A stretch of DNA of 64,000 bases from Porogramme epimiltina. Its lineage: Eukaryota > Basidiomycota > Agaricomycetes > Polyporales > Polyporaceae. Under the pieces are notes generated by a model. It was not told the origin of the DNA and made no database searches. It worked only from the letters and a program-made list of their open reading frames with translations. Position numbers and translations under genes: made by a program. The stretch spans positions 1-64,000 of the forward strand of contig FTLJ01000450.1 of assembly GCA_900155495.1 (NCBI GenBank). The letters are read 5' to 3'. This document shows positions 1 to 11,100 of this stretch, in pieces. Each line of letters opens with the position of its first letter. Within the stretch, counting starts at the first letter, position 1.

Positions 1-83
1 GTCCCGCCCGCCCGCCCGCCGCCGCCACCACCGCCCGTAAAAGAAACAAAGAGGAGCCGGACACTCGCCTCGTTCGTTCGCGC

Positions 84-2068
84 TCACCAGCCGGTGACCA
101 GCGTCGACCCGGACTCCGCGCCGCCCACGACGCGCTCGCACTCTTCCCGCGTCAGCTCCCTGAAGCCCACGTCCGCGCGGCCCTCCTGTCGGACGAGCTC
201 GGCTCCCGTCACTCTAGTGCGCGGCTTCGGACGCGCTGCCAGGTCATACTGCGCCGCGCCCCGACGGAGAGAGCACCATCGCTGTCAGAACGCGGCCTCG
301 TGGCACACATCGCGCGCGGAAAGCCGCTCACCTGGGCGAGCGCGGCCAGGGCCTGCGCGACCGGCCGCACGAACCAGCGCCCCACGCCGCCGCTGCGTCC
401 CGCGCCCCCGTTTTCGAACCAGCCCATGTGGCCGCCCGTCCGAGTGATGGCGAGGGCGACGTGCGGGCTGTGGCGGACCTGTTGGCGCGCGGCGCGCGCG
501 GGGGCTGGCGTCAGAACGGAGGTGGAAACGAGCCGCCGCGCGGCTGCAAATGGACGCGCACCTCCGCGATTGGGAAGCACCCGGGCCCAATGATGGGATC
601 GTCGGCGGCATTAATGGCAAGGCAGGGGATTTGGATGTTGGTCATTACCCGCGATGAGCTAATGCGCCGATAGTAGTCCACAGGGCCTTTGAAGCCGTAC
701 AGTGGCGAGGTGACGGCGTGGTCGTATTGTCCCAATGTTATCGCGCGTTTCCGGAAGACATCCTCCAGCTCCTGGTGGGATATGGGCAAGTCCGGCGCTT
801 CTAGGAAGACACGGCGATGGAGATGGAGAAGGGCACGTAGTGCACCCCCAAGGGCATATCGGTACACATTCCGGCCGATGAATGTGCTTGGCAGCCAGTG
901 GTGACCATACACAAAGTCCCATGGGTTGGCGAGCACCACGATAGCTTTCAGGGCGCAATCCTCGCCTTCTTCTCCGGCATATTTCGTCAAGATATTAGCC
1001 CCCAAAGAGAAACCTTGGAGAGCGCGGGTCAGTAATGAGCACAGACCCCAGAGGCCTTAGTGGAATGTGGACCGACCAAGGCCGTATATTGAACAGTTAT
1101 GGAAAGTATGGGATATCCATAGCACTACATGCCTGAGGTCATCCGAGGAGCCAGCCTAGCGCGCGGTAATGAGAAAACGGACACCGGTGAACTGATGAAA
1201 AATTGCTTACATGGTAAAGGCGTGGTGTAACAACAGGGCTGCCATTACATCCGCGAAAGTTGAGGACGACTGCGCGAAAGCCAAGACCGCCACTTTCCTT
1301 TGATCGAGCGACGGAAGTAAGGACGGAGCGGATGTACGATTCGTGTGATCCGCCAGTGAGGCCGTGCGTCACTAGTAGAACATTCTCGGACTCTGTCAGG
1401 GGCTGCGCGCTGAACGGTGGGGTGATGTCTATTGCTACAATGCCTTCAACGGAAATCAGCATGGTGGAGGTACGAGACGCATATAGCCGCATGAAACTCA
1501 CCTCCGTCTGGAAGCTGCAAAAGCTTGCTGCGGTGTGGCGTTGGTTGGTCAAGGGCAGGCGTAATCATGAACTGATAAGGGCGCACCGCTCGTAAACCAC
1601 CGGGTCGACATCACTAAAACTGCCGAGTGAGCAATACATGGTTTGAAGGTGGCCCCTGCATCATTGACGTCGCATGAAAAAATTGAACGACTGTCAGCGC
1701 ATGCTGGGCATCTATCATCGCCAGGGACCGTACCCAGGCAGCCACCATGCACCATCAAAGCCCGCACCGGGCCCTAGTGCAGGAACGCTATCGCGAATGA
1801 GCCGCTCCAGTGACAGCCCGGGTGCTGTGCCACCGCTTGCTCGTGGAAGAATGGCAGGCTCTGCGGCGATATGCAGGGTAACAAAGGACACGTCATACTT
1901 GTTCCAACGCTTCAGGACGGCCTTTAGCGCGTGCGCTATCCCTACGAGCCCGATCCCGAGTACCAGGAACAAGGCAATGGCTGTCCTCGGCCGGGAAAAA
2001 TGTAATGGGTCCAGGGCGGTGTGAGTAAGGTGGGGGCGGAAGAGAGCGTGGACGCACTCACACATCAC
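84..2068 (-). CDS. Alpha/beta hydrolase of the YheT/EMB8 family (medium-chain ester synthase/esterase type)
   Basis: This is a membrane-anchored serine hydrolase resembling yeast Eht1/Eeb1, which make and cleave medium-chain fatty-acid ethyl esters. The N-terminus has a hydrophobic helix (about residues 25-50). After splicing the family signature WLPGGHLQT appears, joining 1734 to 1655. Further exons give the beta-strand motif LLVTHGLTGGSHESY, then VVLNFRGC, a GFSLGANIL-like nucleophile elbow near 1010, NAADDPI (acid) near 610 and TRTGGHMGW (catalytic His) near 430. The reading frame can be followed through about seven exons to a TGA at 84-86. An intron that joins YERK to LLQLPDGG supports the model. 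The start at 2068 is the first Met of the open N-terminal exon; a further 5' exon is possible. The family assignment is firm from motifs; the substrate is inferred. Confidence 0.85.
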
Positions 2069-2663
2069 GGCGTGCGGCCTAGTTGCGAATTTATGAAGAG
2101 GTAAAAATGCACGCGCGTCGCCGTATGTTTGCTGGGGACGCTCGACACCAACGGTGGTGACGCAAGACGCGCAATTTGAAGGTCTCGGAAATGAAGCTCG
2201 TGAGAAGACGTTCCTGTCAAAGCTCGGAAAGTTTTAAGCGTCTCTGGTATGATGAAATCACCACTGCACGGCACAGGTTAGCATAAACGTCAGTACTGAG
2301 CACACGGGGTGGAAGAGTGGGCCGAAGAACGAGGTCGTCGCAGTCGCAGTCGAACACGCAAGTCGTCCGGCAATGCGCTGTCCGCATTTGGGCGCTTACT
2401 CGCAACCGACTTCCGAGATAGTCGGACTTGCCATTCATGAGCCATGTTGTATACTGATCAGTGTTTGAGCCGCATACATTCTACTGACTAATGTACGCAT
2501 CATTCCGTCTAACGCTCCTCTCGGTCAAACACCTCCGCCGTGGAAGAGGCTTCCATTCAAATTCCCCAGTATCACGTTCGGGCGCTTTTCTCGGGTGGCA
2601 GAGATATCGTCTCCGGCTCTTACTCAGATCAATAGATATTGAGCGCACATTACTCATCCACTT
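2069..2663. other. Intergenic stretch
   Basis: I see no coding region I can support. Open frames here are short, lack recognisable motifs and have no convincing splice partners. The stretch should hold the promoter of the alpha/beta hydrolase and the 3' end of the next minus-strand gene. Confidence 0.4.
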
Positions 2664-4046
2664 TCACTTGAAAGTCCAACAGAATGTTAAGCAGATTAAT
2701 GTAAGAGAACTATCAACATTTACTGTCTCTGAGGTACATGTGGAGCAGGGGTGGAAGGTCAGATACTCATTGACAAAACTGTGCCGGCTGTATCCGATCC
2801 GTCGCTGTCGGAAGGCCAAGCGCATACGAAACCCGCCGGCACCGGGCTGGCCTAGCCGTGCGCGTGAGATCTTGAACGCAATGAGGATGACGAATAACAC
2901 GGGGCGTACCACGTTCAGGGGCCGGAAGTTGTCAAAGTCGAAGTTGTCGTGAGCACTTGTCATAAGTAATACCAAGATACACACCGAGAACACGACAAAA
3001 CCAGTGACGGACATGACGGCGGAAAGGCACAATTGGCATGAAACACTTTCGTACCGGGGCCCACACCCCAAAGCTGTGGTCTAGGAACAAATGAAGAGCC
3101 GTCAATGCTTGGGCGACTTCTTCTCCTGAAGCGATTACCTAGAGTGTGTATTCTCCCATCCCAGATTCCAGGAAGAAGGCATCTCGTGTAGCCACGCCTA
3201 GACATGCTCCATCTTCCCAGTCCCCGGATCGTGCCTGTATGTGGAGCGGTGAACGTGTCGATCGGGGAGCCAGAGCGTACGTCAGGCTAGACCAAAACAT
3301 TACGTACCTGACTTATAGGGCAAACAGGATGGTGCCGGCTTGGAAGTTGGCACACAGCGCGAGCGCCGCGAAATCGACGCGGAGCCGGAAGGCCTTCCCT
3401 CGTGCAGCGAACTGTGTCGTGTCCAGGCACGCACGCGCTTTGTACGCGGACGTCGTGCCCGAGGCTGTGGAGCGAGCCGTGATGCGTGAGCGCACGGCAA
3501 TGGCTACTTGCGGGCCGATGCGCCATGGGGATGGTGCGACGCACCGAGCATGGCCACCACGAGCTGAGCATGCCCGTATGCTTCACGCTCCGCGAACCCT
3601 TCCACGCTGCCCGCATTCACAGGCGCTGCCAATTTGACGTCCATAGCGAGCCACTATTTCCCTCGTGGTCAGGTCGGTACCCGGGGAGGTTGCGCTGTAC
3701 GTTAGCTTCGGCCCCGGTTCCGATGGGTGACGTGATCACGTCCGAGTGGGCGGCGAAGTGGCCGTCGTGGTATACAACGCATGAGTCACGAAGGTGCAAA
3801 TGCCTGATAGAACATGGAAACTTGATAAGTTAACGTCGGGAGGAGTAGCTGGGAGCGTACCATAAGGCGATGTGCAACGCAATGGTGACAATTGCGAGAA
3901 AGCCTGCGTTTGCAGCTTGTGGGTATAGCGGGCGGGGAGATAGATTCGGATTGCTTACCGAAGAGCGTAGCGGTAAAGTGGCAAATCGGGCCACTCGAGG
4001 CCGTGAATGCCTCGTATGCCATTAGACATAGAGCTCGCACGGGCAT
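2664..4046 (-). CDS. Unrecognised multi-exon membrane protein
   Basis: I do not recognise this family. The evidence is a chain of exons that join in phase. One around 3960-4046 contains MAYEAF and CHFTATLF; it splices to FLAIVTIALHIALW, a clear membrane helix, near 3855-3900. Next comes a hydrophilic exon (HDGHFAAHSDVITSP), then a 49-nt intron leading in phase to a stretch containing NAGSVEGFAEREAYGHAQ. After another intron follows a long exon ending FAALALCANFQAGTIL near 3320. A second hydrophobic block (SVTGFVVFSVCILVLLM, near 2975-3030) with NFRPLNVVRPVLFVILIAF after it lies downstream. The stop would be at 2664-2666. The join between 3320 and about 3070 is uncertain because the open frame meets a stop just before a good donor. 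Both ends are tentative. It could be two genes. Confidence 0.4.
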
Positions 4047-4746
4047 GACCGGGAATTAGGATTCCTCGGCGTCGCCTCACATTATCCAAAGAGGGAATGG
4101 AGGGAACAGCATTCGCCACTACCTTGAATCTACCCTCCAGGATGAACAAACGGAGAATGGTGAAATCACGGGAGTAATAACGGGAGTAATATCGAGTGTG
4201 GCAGAGACCACGTACCTCTGAGGTTGTTTCTTTCTCCCGTGCTCTATACGTGCTAGATTATGGATGGTACCACTAGCATCCAAGCACTGTGGAGGCTAAT
4301 GGAGATAGGGCGGTCTCAGGAAGAACGACGACGGTACACGTGTTGACTCACGCCACGAAGATCTCTGTCCTGCTTCGCGCATAAGTTCGGTGCTGCTGCA
4401 GGGTCGTCGAAAAGCCCGTCCTTCTAGCACCGTAGTAGACCCACAAGGAATATGCCCTCACCCCACCCCTCTGTACAATAGGTTACCCTTTTAATTAAGA
4501 TGTTCCGGTGTTAGTTTGATCACTTCAAACCGGCCCTCTTCTCATCTAGCCAGAGCAAGGGTCATAGTGTTCCCGAGGAATACTAAGTTCGTAAACCTAA
4601 ATGGATAAAAGAAGAGGAGTCTGAGTTATCCTGACAGTCCTAGTGACCGGCACCAGTGCCACTCTCATCGGACCCTTCCCTCAACCGCCGGGCCTGTATA
4701 CGTGTCAGTTCGGTACCTTTAGGGAGTAACCTGTAGGAAAACCTGC
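4047..4746. other. Intergenic stretch
   Basis: No gene seen. It lies between two minus-strand membrane-protein genes, so it should contain the 3' UTR of the seven-helix gene and the promoter of the unrecognised membrane protein. The only structure is an 11-nt unit repeated twice in tandem at 4168-4178 and 4180-4190. Confidence 0.4.
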
Positions 4747-6004
4747 TCACTGAAATGATACCATGGGCACCGAGAGGTCTTCCTCCCCCTCAATTTGTGA
4801 CCTATTCAGCGAAACGAGAACGATGATGACCATCGGATAGATCGCCTTTAGAAGTGATCTCATCAGCCCCGTCTCCGTGATCCTCTAGAAAGTATATGCT
4901 GGCTTACCACAAGGGGGACAAGGCAACCGTTCGCAAGGTAGAATGAAACGGCGGACCACGCTGGCGCGGCGACACGCACGTCTTCGCCGCCGAATGCCGA
5001 CGTAGACGCGTAAGCGGCGACGAATGCCCATGGCGTGCAGTATACTGCACCGGACTCTACGAGCATGAGGTGGGCCTTGACACCCTGCGAGCGCACACGA
5101 TTATGTCCGAGGTGTCTCCGGAGAAACCGCTGGTGCTGCCTGCATCCACAGATGGGGTCATTTGGGGTCATTCATACCAGTCTAAAACGCTTCTCAATAA
5201 CGTACCACGCTTTATAACCGATTATGGAGGTCGCTATTGCGTTTGTGACGAGGGATAGGAATGCGGAAGCGACGCCGTATGGGCTGGAGAAAAAATCAGA
5301 TACCAAATTGGCGACACGAGGCTGTCCCACCTCTGACGGGGATGTGAGCAAGATAGAGACAACGGATGGACATAAGCGTCAGTCCTAAGCATTTATCAGC
5401 TGTAATGTACCCCAGTGACCTCTAAAATGACATACCAAGGGTAGCAACGAGAAGCAAGATGCCGCAAAGACATCGCACTAGTTTGTTCCCAGGAGAAATA
5501 GCTGGCGCACGCCACCATACCACTAAGTCGCCAACAAACATCTGCAAGGTGGTCCACTCATTGAGACTCAGAGTTAGGTGAAGCAAGGGGATCATGCTCA
5601 ATGACTCACGTTGATAGTGAGAGCTATAGGTGTTGCGAGGTGCTGGATCCTGCTGAGAATGAGAATTGAGCTGTCCGAGAATGTGGCTGAATGGGTCATC
5701 CCTTTTTGACTATACAGCGATGAGGAAGCAAGAAATTCTGAACATAGTGTAGACTCACCATAGGAGGTATGCTGAAACTGACACGAGGGTTGGCACGACT
5801 CCTTTTTCGGCAACGATATAAGTACACACGCAGGACAGGGTTCGATTGGCAAACGGAAAGTTGAGGGAACACACCGAAGAGAAACGTTGTGATCACATTG
5901 GTCACCACCGTCTGCGTGTTGATAACTTTGTCGGCGACTTCAAGAAATGCTCTTGCGTCCTGGTTGTGGCTTGTGTCATGAGGAGAAATGTGGAAACCCT
6001 CCAT
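4747..6004 (-). CDS. Seven-helix integral membrane protein (basidiomycete-expanded family)
   Basis: Spliced exons give a polytopic protein of roughly 300 residues. In order the helices carry TNVITTFLFGVVPTLV, a WTTLQMFVGDLVVWWRA block, the loop SPGNKLVRC, LLLVATL, FLSLVTNAIATSIIGYKAW, then LMLVESGAVYC and finally IYPMVIIVLVSLNRS. The GD-x-(V/I)-x-W-R-A block, the TN-x-x-x-T-x-x-I-x-Y-K-A-W helix and the VESGAVY helix are hallmarks of a large family of seven-helix proteins in Agaricomycetes, whose function is unknown and which are sometimes compared with GPCRs. All joins keep phase and the protein ends at a TGA at 4747-4749. Start: Met at 6004; an in-frame Met at 6034 is the alternative. I infer a receptor or transport role only from topology. 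Confidence 0.7.
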
Positions 6005-6450
6005 GTCACCGAGAGCTCCCTCCCAACAACCCAACTTCTGTTGCGCGTCGAGAAGGCGGTGAATGCCACATGTTGGCCGGTTGCATTTTCAGCCAGTCAC
6101 CAGACGGCGACTTCGGCAGTAACGGTTTCGCAGGCGGCTTTTGAAGGTTAGATCCATTGCGGGGTAGCACTTGGACCATCCAGTTGAAACGCTGTAGGGC
6201 ATGATGGAATCTAGTTTTATACAATGATATCTGTTCAACAATAAACGAATATCATTGTATAGAACTAGATTGCTAAAACCGGAATCCAAACCTGATCACA
6301 ACGCTGTAAGAGCGCTGGGAAATCAAGCCTACAAGCTCATGTATGGTCTGGTTCGACTCTCTGCAACTGAAAGAGAAACATTTTACACAGTACCAAGTAC
6401 ACCAACGATTCGCCTAAATCCGACATCCCTTCCTGAAACGTCCGCTGTGC
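6005..6450. other. Intergenic stretch with hairpin
   Basis: It lies between the start of the seven-helix gene and the 3' end of the CBM1 gene. No coding region is supported. It contains the long inverted repeat listed separately. Confidence 0.5.
6208..6271. repeat. Long inverted repeat (23-nt arms, 18-nt loop)
   Basis: Arms 6208-6230 and 6249-6271 are reverse complements with a single T/C difference. They are AT-rich (core ATACAATGATAT) and separated by 18 nt, so either strand could fold into a strong hairpin. No flanking target-site duplication is obvious. It could be a short MITE remnant, a 3'-end processing signal for the neighbouring CBM1 gene (which ends at 6451 on the minus strand, about 180 nt upstream of the hairpin) or an extruding cruciform. 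Confidence 0.8.
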
Positions 6451-7391
6451 TCATGCGGTAGCTGTGGCGCCGGTGTAGGCGTGGATGGTCTCATCCGCGC
6501 ATCCCGCGGGGGTCATGTAGTCGTAATTCCCGAGGTTTATGTACACGTCCTTGTTGCCATCCGCATCTGGGCAAATGAGCCAGGCCTGTCAACAGTCCAT
6601 CAGCACCATGCCCCCAACGCAAAAATGGGAACGGAGGCCACTCACGTTGAGCTGGGGCCGTTGAATCGTGGGTATCGACCACTCGACGGTGTCTCCGGAC
6701 CACATGAACGTGCCAGCGTTGGCACCGCTCGCGGGCGCGTCCGACCACGACATCTTCAGCTTCGTGACGGTCGAGTTCGCGCGGCCCTCGACGACTGCAT
6801 ACAGCAGGGTCCCGCCGGGAACCATCTGCACGAGCTGCCCGTTGGTGATCTGGAACTGCGCAGCCGTGTCCGGGTCGCCGAGCACGGCGTCTGATGCGGT
6901 GCCCGCGACCTCCGAGCGTAGGTACTTGTGGAAGTTGGGGTCCTCCTACATACGCGGGGGGAGCGAAGACAGCAGGGCAGTATCAGAGGGATGGACAGGG
7001 GGTCAAAATGGCTGATCATATGCTTACCACCGCGCGGATGAAAGAGTTGCCTGCTTGGAGCGTGGAGGTGCCGGCCGGTGCTGAGCTCGTAGAGGTTGGC
7101 GTGCTACCACCGCTCGTGCTTCCGGGTGCGCTCGTGGGCACGCTCGAGGCCGCGCCCGGGAGACATTGAGAGTAGTAAGGGTTTGAGACTTGACACGACC
7201 AGCCCGAAGGGCATGTCGTCGCACCCGTCCAACCGGTGCCGCCGCACTATGGGTGGGCTTCGTTCGGCACACGTTACGCGGATGTGGGAAATGAGGATAA
7301 CACATACCTGTCCGTACTGAGGAGCAGTGGCTTGCGCCGCCGCGCCTGCCACGAGGAAGAGTGCGCCGAGGGTAGAGAGCCTTGAAATCAT
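6451..7391 (-). CDS. Secreted protein with N-terminal CBM1 cellulose-binding module
   Basis: Four exons (7308-7391, 7028-7246, 6646-6945, 6451-6585) give 245 residues. Residues 1-19 form a signal peptide ending GAAAQA. A complete family-1 carbohydrate-binding module follows: [16 protein letters not shown] and [15 protein letters not shown], with the conserved disulfide cysteines and flat-face aromatics. A Ser/Thr/Pro/Gly linker follows (about residues 65-90). The remaining 150 residues ([17 protein letters not shown] to the end) form a domain I associate with other white-rot CBM1 proteins that have no assigned catalytic activity. It has only two or three cysteines and no glycoside-hydrolase motif that I can see. 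Expected role: extracellular cellulose binding, perhaps assisting wall breakdown. The first intron falls inside the CBM1, just before its first Cys-Gly-Gly. Confidence 0.9.
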
Positions 7392-8166
7392 GTCGGCAGA
7401 TTTTGGGGGGCGACCGTCTTCGAGGAGCGGACGGCAGACCGCCGCATACTTGTACCACGTCGTCGTGGTGGGTTATACAGGCCCCGTCTTTCCGAGCAGC
7501 GGGAGGGTAGCGTCAAGCCGAACATATGCCTCTACTTCGGGCGAGGAAGGGCGCTTTGATGATCTGAATGCCATGCCCCTCCGCCATTCCGTCTGGACGG
7601 CGGGTATTTGTCGGTTCTACAGCATGGGGATACGTGTCGGGTAGTGGAGAACGGCGAGGGGCACGAGTCTGGTGAGCACAAGCTGAGTATAACGTGACCG
7701 GATGGATTCTGCCGAGGAGAGTTGTCGATGGGTGGATGGAAGGCAGGACAGGAACAGGATGGAGGAGCGTCGGCTGTCAGTGTCAGCGCTCCTGGGTGCC
7801 CTAAGTAAGGATTGCCATGATTAGCCTCTTTTGATGCCGCATTAGGAGCCTATATGCGACCTTGTGATCACAAACTTCTCAATCGAACAGCTAGTTCGAA
7901 CTACAACATAGTATGGGTCCAGCCTGAACCTACGTTTCTCCATAATCATCATGGCAAATGCGTGCTATTCTGGGATCAAATGTCCCTTTCAAGCTCCCAC
8001 AGGACAGTCCTGCCTGGATGCCTTGCTTTTCTCAGGTGTCCGTTCTCTAGTGGGTCGATCCTCTGTACAACCGATACGTGAAAAAGTACTACTCGTATAA
8101 TTTACAATGTTAAGAATGAGGATAGCTAGCTCTAGAGTACATTTTTCCAGGCCACCTTACAATAAA
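7392..8166. other. Intergenic stretch
   Basis: It holds the promoter of the CBM1 gene and the 3' end of VPS15. A 75-codon open frame at 7854-8081 on the plus strand has no motif or splice context and is not supported. Confidence 0.4.
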
Positions 8167-11100
8167 TCATGACTGTTCAAGTGCCTCCACTCGCCACACC
8201 TTTATCGTGCCTGAACGGTCCCCACTTACAAGACCACCTCGGAAAGGAGAATCTATGCACGCAAGAGAAGTGATCGTGTCCTGGTGGTCCCTCAGGAGAT
8301 TCTGTTGGTTGTGGTTGATTAACGACAACCGCTGCGGTGGGCGATCGCGTTGACTCCCGGCTTGTGACGTGACCCATGTCTCGACGTGCGATGAAGCGGA
8401 GCCTGTAGACGAGCGACTGGAGCTGTCACAGAAGACGGTGATTAGTTGAGCTTAGATGACTAGACACACCAATGCAGGTGACGCACCTGTACGTGGGCTT
8501 ATCATATTCGTTCTCGATGCCGCTGAGGATCACAGACCGCTCCGGGCGGCCTAGATCCCAGTAGCGCAACTTGCAGTCTTCGGATCCAGTGATGATAAAC
8601 CCCTTCCCAGAAGATCTACTTGAAGATTTGCTCTCCGAGTCCGCCACATGCGAACGATGCACGGTCGCCAGCCCCCCAAAGTCAGCCCCTGTGACAACCG
8701 CATGTACGTCGGGAGAGGGCGGTACGGGCGCGTCAGTCTGAAGGACGTCCTGTCCAGTAAGCCCCACCCGCCGCGGCGCCGGTTCGTAGGGACTACTCTC
8801 CTGCCGTGCACGGACCAGCGCCGCTATCGCCGCAGCAGGGCTGGACTCTGCATCGCCCGCAGAGAACTCTTGCGGCTCATCTGCTGCGGCCGTCGAGGAA
8901 CTTGCGACCGCGCGTGTCGAGAACGTCTCGACAAGGGTGCTGCGCTCGATGTCCCAGACTTCGAGAAGCGTATGCGATGAACTGTCCGGTGAGGCCTTGT
9001 GCGTCTCTACGGCGACAACGACCCATCTTCCCTTGCCCTTGGTCGGATGCACGACGCACTGGTGGACGCGGCCGAAGCGACCTTTGAGCGCGACGCCAAC
9101 ACGCCAGCTCTTGATGAGGATGCCGAAGCGGATGTCCCACAGGGAGAGCACACCCGTAGACGTTCCACAAATGACCCATGTACGCTTGCGGTCGAGGCAT
9201 ATGCAGGTGATGGGGCCGTAGTGGCGTGGGTTCTCCATCCGTTGCAGGGCACGCATCGTGCGCAGGTCCAGGATTGTGACGACAGAGTGAGTGGTCGCAT
9301 ACACGAGATTGGACGCGGTGTCTATTCGAGCAGGACATTTTCGGTGAGCAGTTTAACGGATAAATAGGTGATACAACTTACCAGTGCCGTAGTGAATCAT
9401 GCTAGTGATATACTCCCCTGGGGTATCCATCCGGTGCTCCCGCACGACTTGCAATTTGCTATACTTGGGGAGCGTCCCGCCCTGTATGACGTGTACCCGG
9501 ACGATATGCAAACTCCCATCATCGGCCGCGCTTGCGAAGCAGTGCACGCCCTCCAGCATGCACACGCACTTGACCCTCGCATGGTGTTGGTTGTACGTGT
9601 GCCTCGGCTTGCTCGTGACGTTCCGCTCCAGCCGCGCCGTGTCCCACACCTTGACCGTCTGGTCGTCCGACGCCGACACAAAGAACAAGTGATCGGGCGA
9701 CACGGCGAGCGCAGTCACTGCGTCCGTGTGAGACGTGAAGTGCGCAACGAGTGCCGCCTCGAGCCGCCGCGCGGCCCCGTCACGAGTCATGAAGCTGTGG
9801 CGCGCGGCATTCCGCCGCCGCACGGGCCCGTCGTGCACGCGCGGCCCAAAGTCGTTCTGCAGGTCGCGGTTGTTGTCGAGGTAGAGGTGCTCGAGGAGGT
9901 TGCTGATCCCCGGCTCCTGCCCGTCGTAGCTCGATATTGGCACGATGGACGGCACGCGCGGCTTCTCCTGCCCCCGGACGGTGCCTGCGACGGACACGGG
10001 CGATGTCCTTCCCGAAGGCGACTGCGATCCGTCGGAGAGAATCTGCGCGTGGGCCTCCAGCACCCCAATAGCACTGGCCTTCGAAGATGCCACCGCAGGG
10101 GCTGCTTTCTGCCCGTCACCGCCGCCGATGGGGAACCTATGCATAGCGCGGAACGCAGACGAGTTCGCCGTCGATATAGTTGACTCTGCCGGACTGCCCG
10201 GCCGCTCTACGGTCTGCGGAAGTTCCGCCGGAGGCGGAGGAAGAGCCACGGCCGTAGTGTCCACGGACAGGGGGTGTGGTACGGGGCTCCGGGGTTCCCG
10301 CGACCCTGGGACGGGGAGACTAGTTCCGGATCCGTTGATGAGGGCCAAGCGGCGGCGAAGGTCTTCGAACGGCGCGCCGGTCGACGATGTCGGCCCATAG
10401 TCGATGCTCAAGGTGCGCTGCGTGCGTGGGGTGCCGGGGGACCTGAGCATGAACTCAGAGTTGAGCCTATGCGAGGAGACGCGGCCCGGGCGCCCGTCTG
10501 ACTCGGGCGTCCGCAGGAAGACCGTTTGGGGCACGACACCAAGCTTCTGCAGTTCTATCGTGGTGGTGACCTTCAGCGAATCTGACTCAACCTCCACGCT
10601 GACCCGGGATGCGAAACTTCGGGAGCGTCAGCCCGTGCCACCCCCGTATCCTGATCAAGCGTAGCCGCGTACCTTGATATCGCGCGCGCAAGCTTCACCA
10701 CGTAGTCCCGCATCGAGGTTAGCTTCACCTCCTCCGCCGATGTCATGCCCAGCTGTTGCAGCTTCGCCAATTGGGCCTCGTCCCTGCAGAAATGATGTCA
10801 GCCGTGGAAAGAATTCATCCACAGGAGCCCACTTACTCCTCCGAGCGAGCGCGCGAAACGGCGCCGCCGGATTGCCGCACGGTAGCCATGCTCTCCCGCG
10901 GTGACTCGACCTTGGCGCTGCGGTGCGATCTCCAAAATTGAGTCTTGTCTGCCTTCATGGCCCACTGCACTGCGGCCTCGAAGATCTGCCGCGTCAGCTG
11001 CCACGCCGTGGATGTGAGCCGAGTGAAATGCATGTGATTTGAAGGGAAGGGAGGGCTCACAGGACTCTTCATCGCCAAAAGCAGGCTCTTCTCGTCTACT

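Noticed and set aside
1..36. CCCGCC/GCC repeat at the left edge
   Set aside because: Short, simple GC-rich sequence at a window edge; no evidence that it is a functional element.
4168..4190. Tandem 11-nt repeat
   Set aside because: Only two copies; too short to distinguish from chance or to imply function.
6345..6375. GGTTCGACTC resembling a tRNA T-arm
   Set aside because: The flanking bases do not form a T-stem, and there is no acceptor or anticodon stem at the right distances.
9368..10183. Long open frame of 271 codons on the plus strand
   Set aside because: It is antisense to the VPS15 linker and WD40 region. Its product is rich in Arg/His/Pro/Val with no motif, as expected from GC-rich antisense sequence.
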